DNA of 64,000 nucleotides from assembly GCF_023195885.1 (NCBI RefSeq), contig NZ_JALPKO010000002.1, positions 310,001-374,000 of the forward strand, given 5' to 3'. This document shows, piece by piece, positions 6,431-14,980 of this stretch. A program made the translations under genes and the position numbers. Each line of letters begins with the position of its first letter. Position 1 is the stretch's first letter. This DNA comes from Methylonatrum kenyense (GTDB lineage Bacteria > Pseudomonadota > Gammaproteobacteria > Nitrococcales > Aquisalimonadaceae). The notes under the pieces are model-generated. The model had not been told where the DNA came from and made no database searches. It saw only the letters and a program-made list of their open reading frames with translations.

Positions 6431-8647
6431 TCAGCTACCCGAGCCGGCTCGCCGCGCCTCGTCGCTCAGCGGCACAATGGAAACGGCGCTGTACTTGAAC
6501 GACGGGATCTTGCCCTGCGGGTCCACAGCCGGATCGGTCAGCACATTGGCGCAGGCCTCGCGGAAGTGCATCGGGATGAACACCGAGCCTTCGGCCACCC
6601 GGTCCATCAACTGCGCCTTGAGCTGGATGGTGCCGCGACGCGAGCGGACCTCCACCATCTGACCATCCGTGACGTGCAACGAGACCGCGTCATTGGGATT
6701 GATCTCGACAAAGGCTTCCGGGCTGATCGTGTGCAGCGCGGTGGAGCGCCGGGTCATGCTGCCGGTGTGCCAGTGCTCGAGCATACGGCCGGTATTCAGC
6801 ACCAGGGGATACTCGGCGTCGGTTTTCTCGTGTGGCGGGCTCTGACGCGCGGCGACCAGCCTGGCCTTGCCGTTCGGCCGCGGGAAGCTTTCGCTGAACA
6901 CAATGCGCTCGCCCTCGGAGTTAGCCGGATCGTGGCAGGGGTACCATTTGCCGTCCCGTCCCAGCACTTCGTGACTGAGATTCTGGTACTCGGTGGTGCA
7001 AGCGACGAACTCGTCGAACACCTCCGACACCGAGTGGTAGGCCATGTCGGCACCCATACGCTTGCCGATCTCGCAGATCAGCTCCCAGTCCTGGCGGGCA
7101 TCCCCCGGCAGGGCCAGAGCCGGCCGGCCGATCTGCACGCGCCGGTCGGTATTGGTGTAGGTGCCGAGCTTTTCCATGAACGAGCTGCCGGGCAGGATGA
7201 CGTCGGCGAACTCGGCGGTCTCGGTCATGAAGATGTCCTGCACCACCAGGAAGTCGAGAGCCATCAGTCCCTTGCGCACCTTGTTCGTGTCCGGGTCGGA
7301 GACGAACGGGTTTTCGCCCTGGACATACATGCCCTTAATGCTGCCGTCCAGCGCGCCGCTCATGATTTCGGTGACGGTCAGGCCCGGGTTCGGCGACAAC
7401 TCGGTGTTCCAGTAGGCCTCGAATTTCTTCTGGATCTCCGGATCGTCGACCGGCTGGTAGTCGGGGTAGACCATCGGGATCAGACCGGCGTCGGAGGCAC
7501 CCTGCACATTGTTCTGGCCGCGCAGCGGATGCAGGCCGGTACCCGGCTTGCCGACATTGCCGGTGATCATAGCCATGGCGATGATGCAGCGTGAGTTGTC
7601 GGTGCCGTGGGTGTGCTGGCTGATGCCCATGCCCCAGAAGAACATGGAGCGATGGTCGGCGCCGAGCAGCCGGGCTGCCTCGATCAGCGCGTCCTTGTCC
7701 ACGCCGCAGAGGTTGGCGACCACCTCCGGCGTGTACTCCTCGACCGTTTCGCGAATCTCGTCAAAGCCTTCGGTCCGCTGCTCGATGAAGTCATGATCGA
7801 GCAGGTCTTCCTTGATCAGGACATGCATGATGCCGTTGAACAGCGCCACGTCGGTGCCCGGATGGATCTGCAGGTAGATCGCCGCGTGGTCCGCCAGCCG
7901 CGGCCGCCGCGTGTTCACGATCACCAGCTTGGTGCCTTTCTCGGCGGCCTCCTTGATGAAGGTGGCGGCCACCGGATGGTTATCGGTGGGGTTGCAGCCG
8001 GCGAGCAGCGCCGTGTCGGCGTTCTCGATGTCGCGCACGACATTGGTCACGGCGCCGGAACCGACGCCTTCGAGCAGGGCGGCAACCGAGGAGGCATGGC
8101 ACAGCCGCGTGCAGTGGTCAACATTGTTCGTGCGGAAGCCGGTGCGTACCAGCTTCTGGAACAGATAGGCTTCCTCGTTGGAGCCCTTGGCCGAGCCGAA
8201 ACCGGCCAGCGCATCGCCACCGTGGGTGTCGCGGATCCCGGCCAGCTTGCGGCCAACCAGTTCCAGCGCTTCCTCCCAGGTCGCCTCGCGGAAATGCGGC
8301 ATGACGTCGTCGTAATCAACGATGCCGCCGGCCTTGCGCTTGCCACCGCGTTCGCCCTTGACATCCGCCGACAGCGCGGTCTTCGGGTAGCTTTCCTCGC
8401 GCCGGATCAGCGGTTTGGTCAGGCGCTGGGCGTGCATCGCGTAGTCATAGCCGTAACGCCCCTTGACGCACAGGCGGCCGGAGTTCGCGGCACCGTCCCG
8501 TCCGGTGACGTCCAGGATCTGTGTCTGTTCACCGTCCACCCGATAGGTGAGGGCGCAGCCCACGCCACAGTATGGGCACAGCGAATCGACGCCCTTGAAG
8601 CCAACGGCCTTGCGGGTTTCGGCAGTGGAACCAGGAATCTTGCGCAT
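6431..8647 (-). CDS. fdsA: NAD-dependent formate dehydrogenase, molybdopterin catalytic subunit
   Basis: This 738-residue cytoplasmic subunit oxidises formate to CO2 on a molybdenum (or tungsten) bis-pterin centre. The N terminus has the [4Fe-4S] ligands in CPYCGVGC (24-31) and C60, followed by K62. The active-site cysteine is C183 in TRLCHASS, where some relatives have selenocysteine, with the conserved histidine next to it. The C-terminal dinucleotide-binding part includes NTGRMLEHWHTGSMTRR. FdsA proteins usually begin with a [2Fe-2S]/[4Fe-4S] ferredoxin region; here that region is the separate gene immediately upstream. The ATG at 8647 is preferred over an upstream ATG because AAGGAGG lies 7 bases before it. 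It belongs to an operon with the FdsG-FdsB fusion and the ferredoxin protein. Confidence 0.92.
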   Translation of the reverse strand: MRKIPGSTAETRKAVGFKGVDSLCPYCGVGCALTYRVDGEQTQILDVTGRDGAANSGRLCVKGRYGYDYAMHAQRLTKPLIRREESYPKTALSADVKGERGGKRKAGGIVDYDDVMPHFREATWEEALELVGRKLAGIRDTHGGDALAGFGSAKGSNEEAYLFQKLVRTGFRTNNVDHCTRLCHASSVAALLEGVGSGAVTNVVRDIENADTALLAGCNPTDNHPVAATFIKEAAEKGTKLVIVNTRRPRLADHAAIYLQIHPGTDVALFNGIMHVLIKEDLLDHDFIEQRTEGFDEIRETVEEYTPEVVANLCGVDKDALIEAARLLGADHRSMFFWGMGISQHTHGTDNSRCIIAMAMITGNVGKPGTGLHPLRGQNNVQGASDAGLIPMVYPDYQPVDDPEIQKKFEAYWNTELSPNPGLTVTEIMSGALDGSIKGMYVQGENPFVSDPDTNKVRKGLMALDFLVVQDIFMTETAEFADVILPGSSFMEKLGTYTNTDRRVQIGRPALALPGDARQDWELICEIGKRMGADMAYHSVSEVFDEFVACTTEYQNLSHEVLGRDGKWYPCHDPANSEGERIVFSESFPRPNGKARLVAARQSPPHEKTDAEYPLVLNTGRMLEHWHTGSMTRRSTALHTISPEAFVEINPNDAVSLHVTDGQMVEVRSRRGTIQLKAQLMDRVAEGSVFIPMHFREACANVLTDPAVDPQGKIPSFKYSAVSIVPLSDEARRAGSGS

Positions 8648-8673
8648 GATGGATCCTCCTTCGCGGGCAGCCT

Positions 8674-9351
8674 TCAATCGCTGCCCAGCGGCTCCAGTTT
8701 AAGGTCGGCCAGTGCGCGGTTGGTCAGCGCACCGGTGGGACAGACAGCCATGCATTCGCCACAGGACACGCAGGTACTCTCGCCCATGGGCGTGTTCAGG
8801 TCGAAGGCGATGCGGGTGCCATAGCCCTTGCCGGACCGGGTAATCACATCATTGTGCTGCAATTCGTTACAGCCGCGCACGCAGCGGTCGCACAGGATGC
8901 AGGCCTGGTGGTCGACGGCGATCACCGGCGAGGACAGATCCACGCCCTGCGGCCGCCCGCTGGCGCCGTCGCGCAGGCGCACCTCGGTGATGCCGTAATC
9001 ACGGGCCATGTTCAGCAACTCGTCGTCACCGGTGGCGGCATCGCGTGCACTATCCTCAGGATAGTCGGCCAGCAGCATCTCCAGCAGCATGCGGCGGTGC
9101 TTTTCCACCTTTTCCGAGCGCGTGTCGACTTCCATGCCATCTTCGCAGGGCCGCACGCAGGAGGCCTGCAGATTGCGCGCACCGGTATCGACAACGCACA
9201 TCCGGCAGACGCCCACCGGGCGCATGCGCGTGCTGTGGCAGAGCACCGGAATATCGATGCCGAGTTCGCGGGCCGCATCCCAGATCGAGGTGCCGGCCGG
9301 AACCTCGGTGGCCTGACCGTCGATGGTCAGCTTGACGGTGTCATTGCTCAT
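8674..9351 (-). CDS. Formate dehydrogenase ferredoxin-domain subunit (FdsA N-terminus/HoxU-like)
   Basis: This 225-residue iron-sulfur protein matches the N-terminal third of NuoG or FdsA. It has a [2Fe-2S] ferredoxin domain with cysteines in VLCHSTRMRPVGVCRMC (about 37-52) and RPC, a histidine-type [4Fe-4S] region (about 80-120), and two [4Fe-4S] motifs, ACILCDRCVRGC and STCVSCGECMAVCPTGA, in the C-terminal half. It should relay electrons from the catalytic subunit to the flavin subunit. It overlaps the upstream flavoprotein gene by 4 bases and ends 26 bases before the catalytic ATG, so the three genes are co-transcribed. A HoxU-type hydrogenase subunit is the alternative reading, but no hydrogenase genes are present. 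Confidence 0.88.
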   Translation of the reverse strand: MSNDTVKLTIDGQATEVPAGTSIWDAARELGIDIPVLCHSTRMRPVGVCRMCVVDTGARNLQASCVRPCEDGMEVDTRSEKVEKHRRMLLEMLLADYPEDSARDAATGDDELLNMARDYGITEVRLRDGASGRPQGVDLSSPVIAVDHQACILCDRCVRGCNELQHNDVITRSGKGYGTRIAFDLNTPMGESTCVSCGECMAVCPTGALTNRALADLKLEPLGSD

Positions 9352-10973
9352 GCGTCCTCCTTCGTTCCGAGCCGCCGGGCGACCTCGGGAAACAGTTCCA
9401 TCACCCCGGTCACCGGCGACAGCGCCACCTGACCGAGGCCGCAGATCGAGGTCTGCGCCAGCGTGTCATCGAGTTCGTGCAGCAGCTCGGCAAGGCCGTC
9501 CTCGACCTCGCCGTTGAGCGCATCTTCAAGCATGGCCACGGCCTTGTTGCTACCCACACGACAAGGCACGCACTTGCCGCAGGACTCATTGCGGAAGAAA
9601 CGTGCCTGCGCGGTGGCGAGATCCAGTAGGTCGCGGCCTTCGGCCACGGCAACAAAGGCACCCGAGCCGAGTGCGCTGCCGGCCTTCTGCATGGCATCGA
9701 AGTCCAGCGGCGTGTCCGCCTTGTCGGCCGGCAGGAAGCGGGTCGAGGCGCCGCCCGGCGAGAAGGCCAGCAGCTGTTTGCCATCCGCGACGCCGCCGGC
9801 CCGGGCAATCAGATCAGTTACCGTGGTGCCCATGGGTACGCAGTAGACGCCCGGTTTGGCGACATCACCGGATACCGCCATGTACTTGAGACCCGGACAG
9901 TCGTTGGTGCCCTGGCTCTGCCACCAGTCGCCGCCGTTTTGCAGGATCATCGGCACCGCGGCGAAGGTCTCGACGTTGTTCATCAGTGTCGGCAGGCCGT
10001 TGAGGCCGACGTTGGTCGGGAACGGCGGCTTGTTGCGCGGCTCGCCGCGCTTATCTTCCAGCGCCTCGAGCAGGGCCGTCTCCTCGCCCAGGATGTAGCC
10101 GCCGGGTGAGATGAAGACCTCCATGTCGAACGGCTTGCCCGGACCGAAGGCGTCCGGCCCAAGCACCCCGAGTTCGCGCGCACGCACCAGTTCGCGGCGC
10201 AGGATTTCGGCGGCCTCCCCGTACTCGTGGCGCAGATAGATGATGCCGCGCTCGGCCTCCACCACCCAGCCGCCGATGATCATGCCTTCGATCATCAGAT
10301 GCGGCAGGGTCTCCATGATGCAGCGATCCTTGAACGTGCCCGGTTCACTCTCATCGGCGTTGCAGACCAGCTGCTTCGGCCCGCCCTTGGCGCCGCGGGT
10401 GAAGGCCCATTTCATGCCGGTGGGGAAGCCGGCGCCGCCCATGCCGCGCAGGCCGGAGGCCTTGAGCTCGTCGATCACCGTGTCGCGGCCCGCATCGGCG
10501 GCACCGTCACGCAGCGTCTTGAACATGCCGTAGTGGGCATCGGCGGTCGGGTACGGGTCGGTGGCGGCGTCAACCGCCTGCAGCACATTGTGCGCCTGCG
10601 CCTGACCGTCGAGCGCGAGCCGAACCTCGGTGGCATTGCTGGCCGCGTGGTGATGGTCCACCAGGGCGACCGGTGCCTGCTCACAGCGTCCCAGACAGGA
10701 GACCTCGCGCACCTCGACGTCCGGATCCTGCCGCAGTTCCTGCAGCAACTCCTCATGGAAGGCGGGTGCGCCGTGCATGCGGCAGACGACGTCGCGGCAG
10801 ACCTCGATCACGTGTTTGGCGCCGGGCTCTTCCTGAAACACCGGATAGAAACTCCGCAGCCCCTCCAGCCGGTAAAGCGGTTCACCGGTCTCCTTTGCCA
10901 GCTGGCTGAGCGTCTCGTCGCTCAGCCAGCCCTCTCGCTCCTGCAAAGCGAGCATCGTTTGCAACAACTTCAT
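9348..10973 (-). CDS. fdsB: Formate dehydrogenase NADH-module subunit, FdsG-FdsB fusion
   Basis: This 541-residue protein joins a thioredoxin-like NuoE/FdsG domain (about 1-140, with CRDVVC and CLGRC holding a [2Fe-2S] cluster) to a NuoF/FdsB domain. The second part has the FMN/NAD region (GMGGAGFPTGMKW, CNADESEPGTFKDR), a SLBB-like segment, and the [4Fe-4S] motif ESCGKCVPCR with the later SICGLG cysteine. It passes electrons from formate to NAD+. The ATG at 10973 is chosen over an upstream TTG (11015) because a GGAG lies before it and the N terminus then fits NuoE-type proteins. It is the first gene of the minus-strand formate dehydrogenase operon. In many bacteria fdsG and fdsB are separate genes. 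Confidence 0.9.
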   Translation of the reverse strand: MKLLQTMLALQEREGWLSDETLSQLAKETGEPLYRLEGLRSFYPVFQEEPGAKHVIEVCRDVVCRMHGAPAFHEELLQELRQDPDVEVREVSCLGRCEQAPVALVDHHHAASNATEVRLALDGQAQAHNVLQAVDAATDPYPTADAHYGMFKTLRDGAADAGRDTVIDELKASGLRGMGGAGFPTGMKWAFTRGAKGGPKQLVCNADESEPGTFKDRCIMETLPHLMIEGMIIGGWVVEAERGIIYLRHEYGEAAEILRRELVRARELGVLGPDAFGPGKPFDMEVFISPGGYILGEETALLEALEDKRGEPRNKPPFPTNVGLNGLPTLMNNVETFAAVPMILQNGGDWWQSQGTNDCPGLKYMAVSGDVAKPGVYCVPMGTTVTDLIARAGGVADGKQLLAFSPGGASTRFLPADKADTPLDFDAMQKAGSALGSGAFVAVAEGRDLLDLATAQARFFRNESCGKCVPCRVGSNKAVAMLEDALNGEVEDGLAELLHELDDTLAQTSICGLGQVALSPVTGVMELFPEVARRLGTKEDA

Positions 10974-11003
10974 CCCGGAACGCTCCGTCCAAACGCTATA
11001 AAA

Positions 11004-11030
11004 TTTATACTGCAATGCCCATGCCGTCAG
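11004..11030 (-). promoter_or_regulatory. Candidate promoter of the formate dehydrogenase operon
   Basis: On the minus strand TATAAA (11009-11004) lies in an AT-rich patch, unusual for this genome, with CTGACG (11030-11025) as a weak -35 at 15 bases spacing. A start about 10 bases on would give a leader of about 25 bases before the ATG at 10973. The spacing is short, so confidence is low. Confidence 0.35.
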
Positions 11031-11230
11031 TTTCCCGGCAGGTCATGCCCGAAGGCAGCACCGGTCCAGAACCGGGGCCTGCCCAATGGAACCGCCGCCA
11101 GTTGCAGCGTATCCGTCATACTTTCGGCTCTTGGCGGCCGTTGTGACACGGCCGGAACAGGCTGTACCTTGGGCGCATACGCACGCATTGCGCCGTGCTC
11201 CCACAACCCCGTTCCATGGAGGTCCGCATC

Positions 11231-11617
11231 ATGAACAGCACCGATCGCCGCAAGGACACCGTCTACGACGAGGCAACCATCAAGACCCGCCTGGCCGAGG
11301 AACTTCCCAACTGGTACTTCGAAAACGGGTGGATCCGGCGCAAGTACAAGACTTCCGGCTGGAAATCCACCCTGATGGTGATCAACACGGTTGGCCATCT
11401 TGCCGAGGCCGCGTTCCACCATCCCGACATCTCGGCGTCCTACGCCTTCGTCGTGGTCAAGCTGATGAACCATGCCGCCAAGGGTGTCACCGACAAGGAC
11501 TTCGAACTTGCCCGCAAGATCGAGGACGTCGTCATGTGGCAACCCGGCCTGATCGAAGGGGGCTCGCTTGAGGGCACCCCGGACGATCCGCGTTTCAAGT
11601 ACATCAAGTACGACTGA
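11231..11617 (+). CDS. Pterin-4a-carbinolamine dehydratase family protein
   Basis: This 128-residue protein belongs to the PhhB/DCoH family, which dehydrates or recycles 4a-hydroxy-pterins. The signature HHPD (with the preceding AEAAF), then a tyrosine, a histidine in LMNHAAKGVT and an aspartate (KDF) are in the right order. The ATG at 11231 is selected because GGAGG (11218-11222) stands 8 bases before it. There is no phenylalanine hydroxylase gene nearby. It lies divergent from the formate dehydrogenase operon and convergent with fhcC. Family members not linked to aromatic hydroxylases have been proposed to act in molybdopterin metabolism; here either molybdopterin or methanopterin upkeep is possible. 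Confidence 0.85.
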   Translation: MNSTDRRKDTVYDEATIKTRLAEELPNWYFENGWIRRKYKTSGWKSTLMVINTVGHLAEAAFHHPDISASYAFVVVKLMNHAAKGVTDKDFELARKIEDVVMWQPGLIEGGSLEGTPDDPRFKYIKYD

Positions 11618-11631
11618 ACGGCGGTGCCGCC

Positions 11632-12444
11632 TCAATCCTGCAGTAACAGGATCTCACCCAGGCCCTGGACGCTGCGGTCGCCCAGCCAGCGCTGGACCCG
11701 ACACGGGTTCAGCGCTACAAACGGGCCGTCCAGCCCGCGCCAGGCCTTGCTCATCAGCGCCAGAATCGACAGCGCCTGTTCGCCGTTATCCCGGAACAGC
11801 GGCGACAGGCTGGCCGGCGGCTGCCGCAACAGAATCGTGCCGCGCCGCATAGCCCAGCCCAGGCCATGGCCGGTGCTGCCCAATACGGCAATCGTGCCGG
11901 CGCGCATCCTGGCCGCAGTCCATGCGCCGCTGTTGCCTTCGATCAGTACCGAACCGCGCCGCATGCGTTCCCCGACGCGATCGCCGGCGTTGCCGCGAAC
12001 CAGCAGCAGGCCGCCTTCCATGCCGTACTTTTCGCCGGGACGGGCCGCAGCCAGGCAATCGCCGGCATCCCCGTCGATCACGATCCGGCCGCCCCGCATG
12101 CCGTTGCCCGCGTACTCACCGGCATTGCCGGTGATATGCAGTTCGCCGCCACGCATCTTGCGCCCGGCATACGGCCCTGCCGGGCCATGAACGCGGATCG
12201 TACCCTCGCTCATGCCGTAGCCAATGCCCCACAGGCAGGCCGCGTCGGTTTCGAATTCCAGTGTCTCGCCGGGCGCGCCGGAGATGTCGAACAGCTCGCC
12301 CAGCGGCAGCCGCTCGGCACCCTTCCACACCTGGAGTTGGGCAACACCCTCCGGGCTCAGTTCACGCAGCCGTTCCGGCACCAGATGGCTGACGTCGATG
12401 GTCGACGCCGTGGGTTCACGCAGGCGCAGGCGCAATGCGGTCAT
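11632..12444 (-). CDS. fhcC: Formyltransferase/hydrolase complex subunit C (FhcC)
   Basis: FhcC is the structural, repeat-built subunit of the complex that takes the formyl group from H4MPT via methylofuran and releases formate. The 270-residue protein shows the family's GXGXG beta-helix: repeated blocks such as GPAGPYAGRKMRGG, GNAGEYAGNGMRGG and GNAGDRVGERMRRG at 13- to 19-residue spacing (about 95-215). It is homologous to FwdC/FmdC of methanogens. It overlaps fhcD by 4 bases and is the last gene of a fhcB-A-D-C operon. Its stop lies 14 bases from that of the convergent pterin dehydratase gene. Confidence 0.92.
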   Translation of the reverse strand: MTALRLRLREPTASTIDVSHLVPERLRELSPEGVAQLQVWKGAERLPLGELFDISGAPGETLEFETDAACLWGIGYGMSEGTIRVHGPAGPYAGRKMRGGELHITGNAGEYAGNGMRGGRIVIDGDAGDCLAAARPGEKYGMEGGLLLVRGNAGDRVGERMRRGSVLIEGNSGAWTAARMRAGTIAVLGSTGHGLGWAMRRGTILLRQPPASLSPLFRDNGEQALSILALMSKAWRGLDGPFVALNPCRVQRWLGDRSVQGLGEILLLQD

Positions 12445-13340
12445 GCCATCACCTCCCGCAGATGGAAATGGTGTTTGCCGAGCTTGCCGCCGTAGTTGCC
12501 AGCGGTCACCGTCAGCACGCCCTGTTCACTGCCACGCCCGGTGATCGCCTGGATGCCGCTGCGCATCGCGCGCGCGACATGGTCCGGCGTCAGTCCGTTG
12601 ACCACGATTTCCAGGACTGCGCCCACCTCCGGGCCGAGTTCACTGCGTGGCGACACGCCACGCAGGGTTGGACAGTAGGCATCATTGCTCGAGGCCATCA
12701 GGGCCTTGTACTGCGAGCCGACCTTGGATCCGGAGCGCACGACACCACCCGGGAAGGGCATGATCACGCCTGATTCCTGCTTCATCGCGGCCACTGCATC
12801 CGCTGCGGCGTCCAGCGCCTGGCGATGACTGCGGGCGCTGAAGATCAGGTTGCCGCCGCCCACCGCAGACACCATGCCGGTGGACTCCTGGCAGATGAAT
12901 TCGCCGTCCATCACCGGAACGCGCCAGTAGCGCACGCCGTCGACCACCTTGGACGCCTGGTAGCCGTCACCGAAGAAACGGATCTGGCTGCCCATCGGCA
13001 CCTGGCGTTCGCCCTCGATGCCGGAATAGATGGCCGAACCCGGTGCTGTCAGCACAGCCTGGCCGACACGGTTGGAGACCTGTTTCCCCAGGTCTTTGCT
13101 ACTGACCGCGAACAGCAGGCAGGCCACGCCGGGGCGGCCGTCCGGGGTTTCCGCGGCCGGCAGCTGCGTCTCGATGCCGCCCTCGACCCCGCAGCCGATG
13201 ACCGACGTTGCAAAACCGGTGAAGGCATTGGCGGCATGGTTGGCCCAGGTCTCGTCCGGGCCGGTGATGATGACGCGTGTGGCCCGCATGTCGAAGGCCT
13301 CGGCGTAGGTGTCCTCAATGTATACGCCGTTGATCTTCAC
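12441..13340 (-). CDS. fhcD: Formylmethanofuran:H4MPT formyltransferase (FhcD)
   Basis: FhcD moves the formyl group between N5-formyl-H4MPT and methylofuran in the cytoplasm. The 299-residue length and the start (KINGVYIEDTYAEAFDMRA) match archaeal Ftr. Other family segments are ATSVIGCGVEGGIE, GDGYQASK and GGNLIFSA. It overlaps fhcA and fhcC by 4 bases at each end, so it is translated from the same message. Nothing in it looks damaged. Confidence 0.95.
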   Translation of the reverse strand: MKINGVYIEDTYAEAFDMRATRVIITGPDETWANHAANAFTGFATSVIGCGVEGGIETQLPAAETPDGRPGVACLLFAVSSKDLGKQVSNRVGQAVLTAPGSAIYSGIEGERQVPMGSQIRFFGDGYQASKVVDGVRYWRVPVMDGEFICQESTGMVSAVGGGNLIFSARSHRQALDAAADAVAAMKQESGVIMPFPGGVVRSGSKVGSQYKALMASSNDAYCPTLRGVSPRSELGPEVGAVLEIVVNGLTPDHVARAMRSGIQAITGRGSEQGVLTVTAGNYGGKLGKHHFHLREVMA

Positions 13341-14980
13341 CGTTCCCTCCGACAGCTGTAGGCCACCAGTTTGCCGCGCCCGTCACCCTCGATGTCGTCA
13401 TCGCGGACCGGGTAGTTGGCCAGGCCCATCGCGTAATGCGAGCGGAAGTGTTCGTCCAGCGATGTCTCGATGCCGGCGTCGTGTTCGGTCTGCATCCAGT
13501 GCGTCACACCCCAGGAGATATCCACCAGCTTGCCGTCACGAACCACCAGCGTGCCGTCCTTGAACACCAGGCTGGCGTCGCGGAACACGGCTTCCCAGTC
13601 ATCACCCGGCGTGTACACCGCGATATCCGCGGCCGAGCCGGGCGCCAGGTTGCCGCGTTCGGTCAGGCCCAGCAGCCGTGCCGGGCCGGACCGGGTGATG
13701 ACGGCGATTTCGTAGAGATCGTATTCCCGCTCCATAGATGCCAGATGGGTCGCGGCCTGCGCTTCGGCGTGGACGCTCGACAAGCGATCATTGCGGAAAC
13801 TGCGGTCCATCAGCAGACGGATCAGGTGCGGGTAGCTGGTGAACGAGGCGCCGTTCGGGTGATCGGTGGTCAGCACTACCCGCCAGGGGTCGTTGACGCC
13901 GAGGAACAGTTCCAGGCCGATGGCCCACTGCAGGGCGTTGACGAAACTCTTGTCGCGGTACTTGAAGGGCACCACGCCGCAGCCGGCCTCGCATTCCAGA
14001 TCCGCCGCCAGCCAGCGTTTCGGGTTGGCATGCGGGTGCGCCGCATACTGCAGCATGGCGTCAGCCGAGATCGTGCATGTCTGGCCGAACATCACCTGGC
14101 CGACATCGACGCTGACGTTGTCATGGCCGTTGATGTACTCGGCGATCGGCGCCGCCGCCGAGGAGAAACCCATGTCGCCCTCGGTGCCGTAGCTGTGGAA
14201 CTGCAAATGGGTCAGGTGCACCGGTACGCCCCCGGTGGCTCCCATGGTTGCCAGCGTGGTCTCGACGTTGCCCGGCACGCCCAGGTTGCAGGTATGCACA
14301 TGCAGCGGTTTCGGCACGCCAAGTTCCTGCACCGCTGTCGACAGGGTCTCCAGCACACGCCGACCGGTGACACCGTAGTACGGGTTGGTTTCGTCCAGGT
14401 CCATCTTGCGCTGGTTGAACTTGAAGGCGTTGATGCCGCCCGGATTGACCACCTTGATGGCCATGCAGCGGGTCGCCTGCAGGATCCAGCTCACGTAATC
14501 GTTGATCTGCGCCTGCGGCGCGTCGGCCGCCAGCAGCTTGAGCAGGAAGTCGTCGTTCCCGAGCATGGCGAAGCCGCCCTTGTCCATGATCGGGATATCG
14601 CCCATTTCCTGATGCGCCAGGCGGGCGTTGACCGGCAGCAACGCCGGCTCGAACACCGCGGTATAACCCATCCGTGCGTACTCCAGCCCGGTTTCCCAGG
14701 CCGTCGGCACCGGGCCACGCAGGCTGTCTTCGACTTCGGCACGGAGTTCCGGCGGCAGCAGCGTGCGGGCGATATTGACCTTGCCGCCGCCGACATGGGT
14801 ATGCATATCGATACCGCCGGCCATGACAATCTTGCCGCGCAGCTCATAGGTCTGCTGGGGTTCGGCATCGGCGCCCGGCGCATCGATAATGCGGCCGTCC
14901 CGCACCCAGATGTCGCGGACCTCACCGTTGATGCCCTGCACCGGATCGTAGACGGTGCCGCCACGAAGCAGTGTCAGCAT
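13337..14980 (-). CDS. fhcA: Formyltransferase/hydrolase complex subunit A (FhcA)
   Basis: FhcA is an amidohydrolase-fold subunit that hydrolyses formyl-methylofuran to formate. The 547-residue protein starts like other metallo-hydrolases (LLRGGTVYDP) and carries the metal-binding HTHVGGG after GGIDM, histidines in HVHTCNLG and HLTHLQFHSYG, and TTDHPNGASF near residue 350-360 holding the likely catalytic aspartate. It overlaps fhcB by 7 bases and fhcD by 4. Length and motifs agree with methylotroph FhcA and archaeal FwdA/FmdA. Confidence 0.95.
   Translation of the reverse strand: MLTLLRGGTVYDPVQGINGEVRDIWVRDGRIIDAPGADAEPQQTYELRGKIVMAGGIDMHTHVGGGKVNIARTLLPPELRAEVEDSLRGPVPTAWETGLEYARMGYTAVFEPALLPVNARLAHQEMGDIPIMDKGGFAMLGNDDFLLKLLAADAPQAQINDYVSWILQATRCMAIKVVNPGGINAFKFNQRKMDLDETNPYYGVTGRRVLETLSTAVQELGVPKPLHVHTCNLGVPGNVETTLATMGATGGVPVHLTHLQFHSYGTEGDMGFSSAAAPIAEYINGHDNVSVDVGQVMFGQTCTISADAMLQYAAHPHANPKRWLAADLECEAGCGVVPFKYRDKSFVNALQWAIGLELFLGVNDPWRVVLTTDHPNGASFTSYPHLIRLLMDRSFRNDRLSSVHAEAQAATHLASMEREYDLYEIAVITRSGPARLLGLTERGNLAPGSAADIAVYTPGDDWEAVFRDASLVFKDGTLVVRDGKLVDISWGVTHWMQTEHDAGIETSLDEHFRSHYAMGLANYPVRDDDIEGDGRGKLVAYSCRRER

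Noticed and set aside
6332-8824. Long plus-strand open frames (6332-7594 and 7607-8824) opposite the formate dehydrogenase gene
   Set aside because: They mirror fdsA on the other strand, have no family motifs and arise from high GC content in the third codon position.
10974-11230. A molybdenum-cofactor riboswitch before the formate dehydrogenase operon
   Set aside because: The space between the candidate promoter and the ATG at 10973 is only about 25 bases, too short for that structure, and no matching stem pattern was seen.
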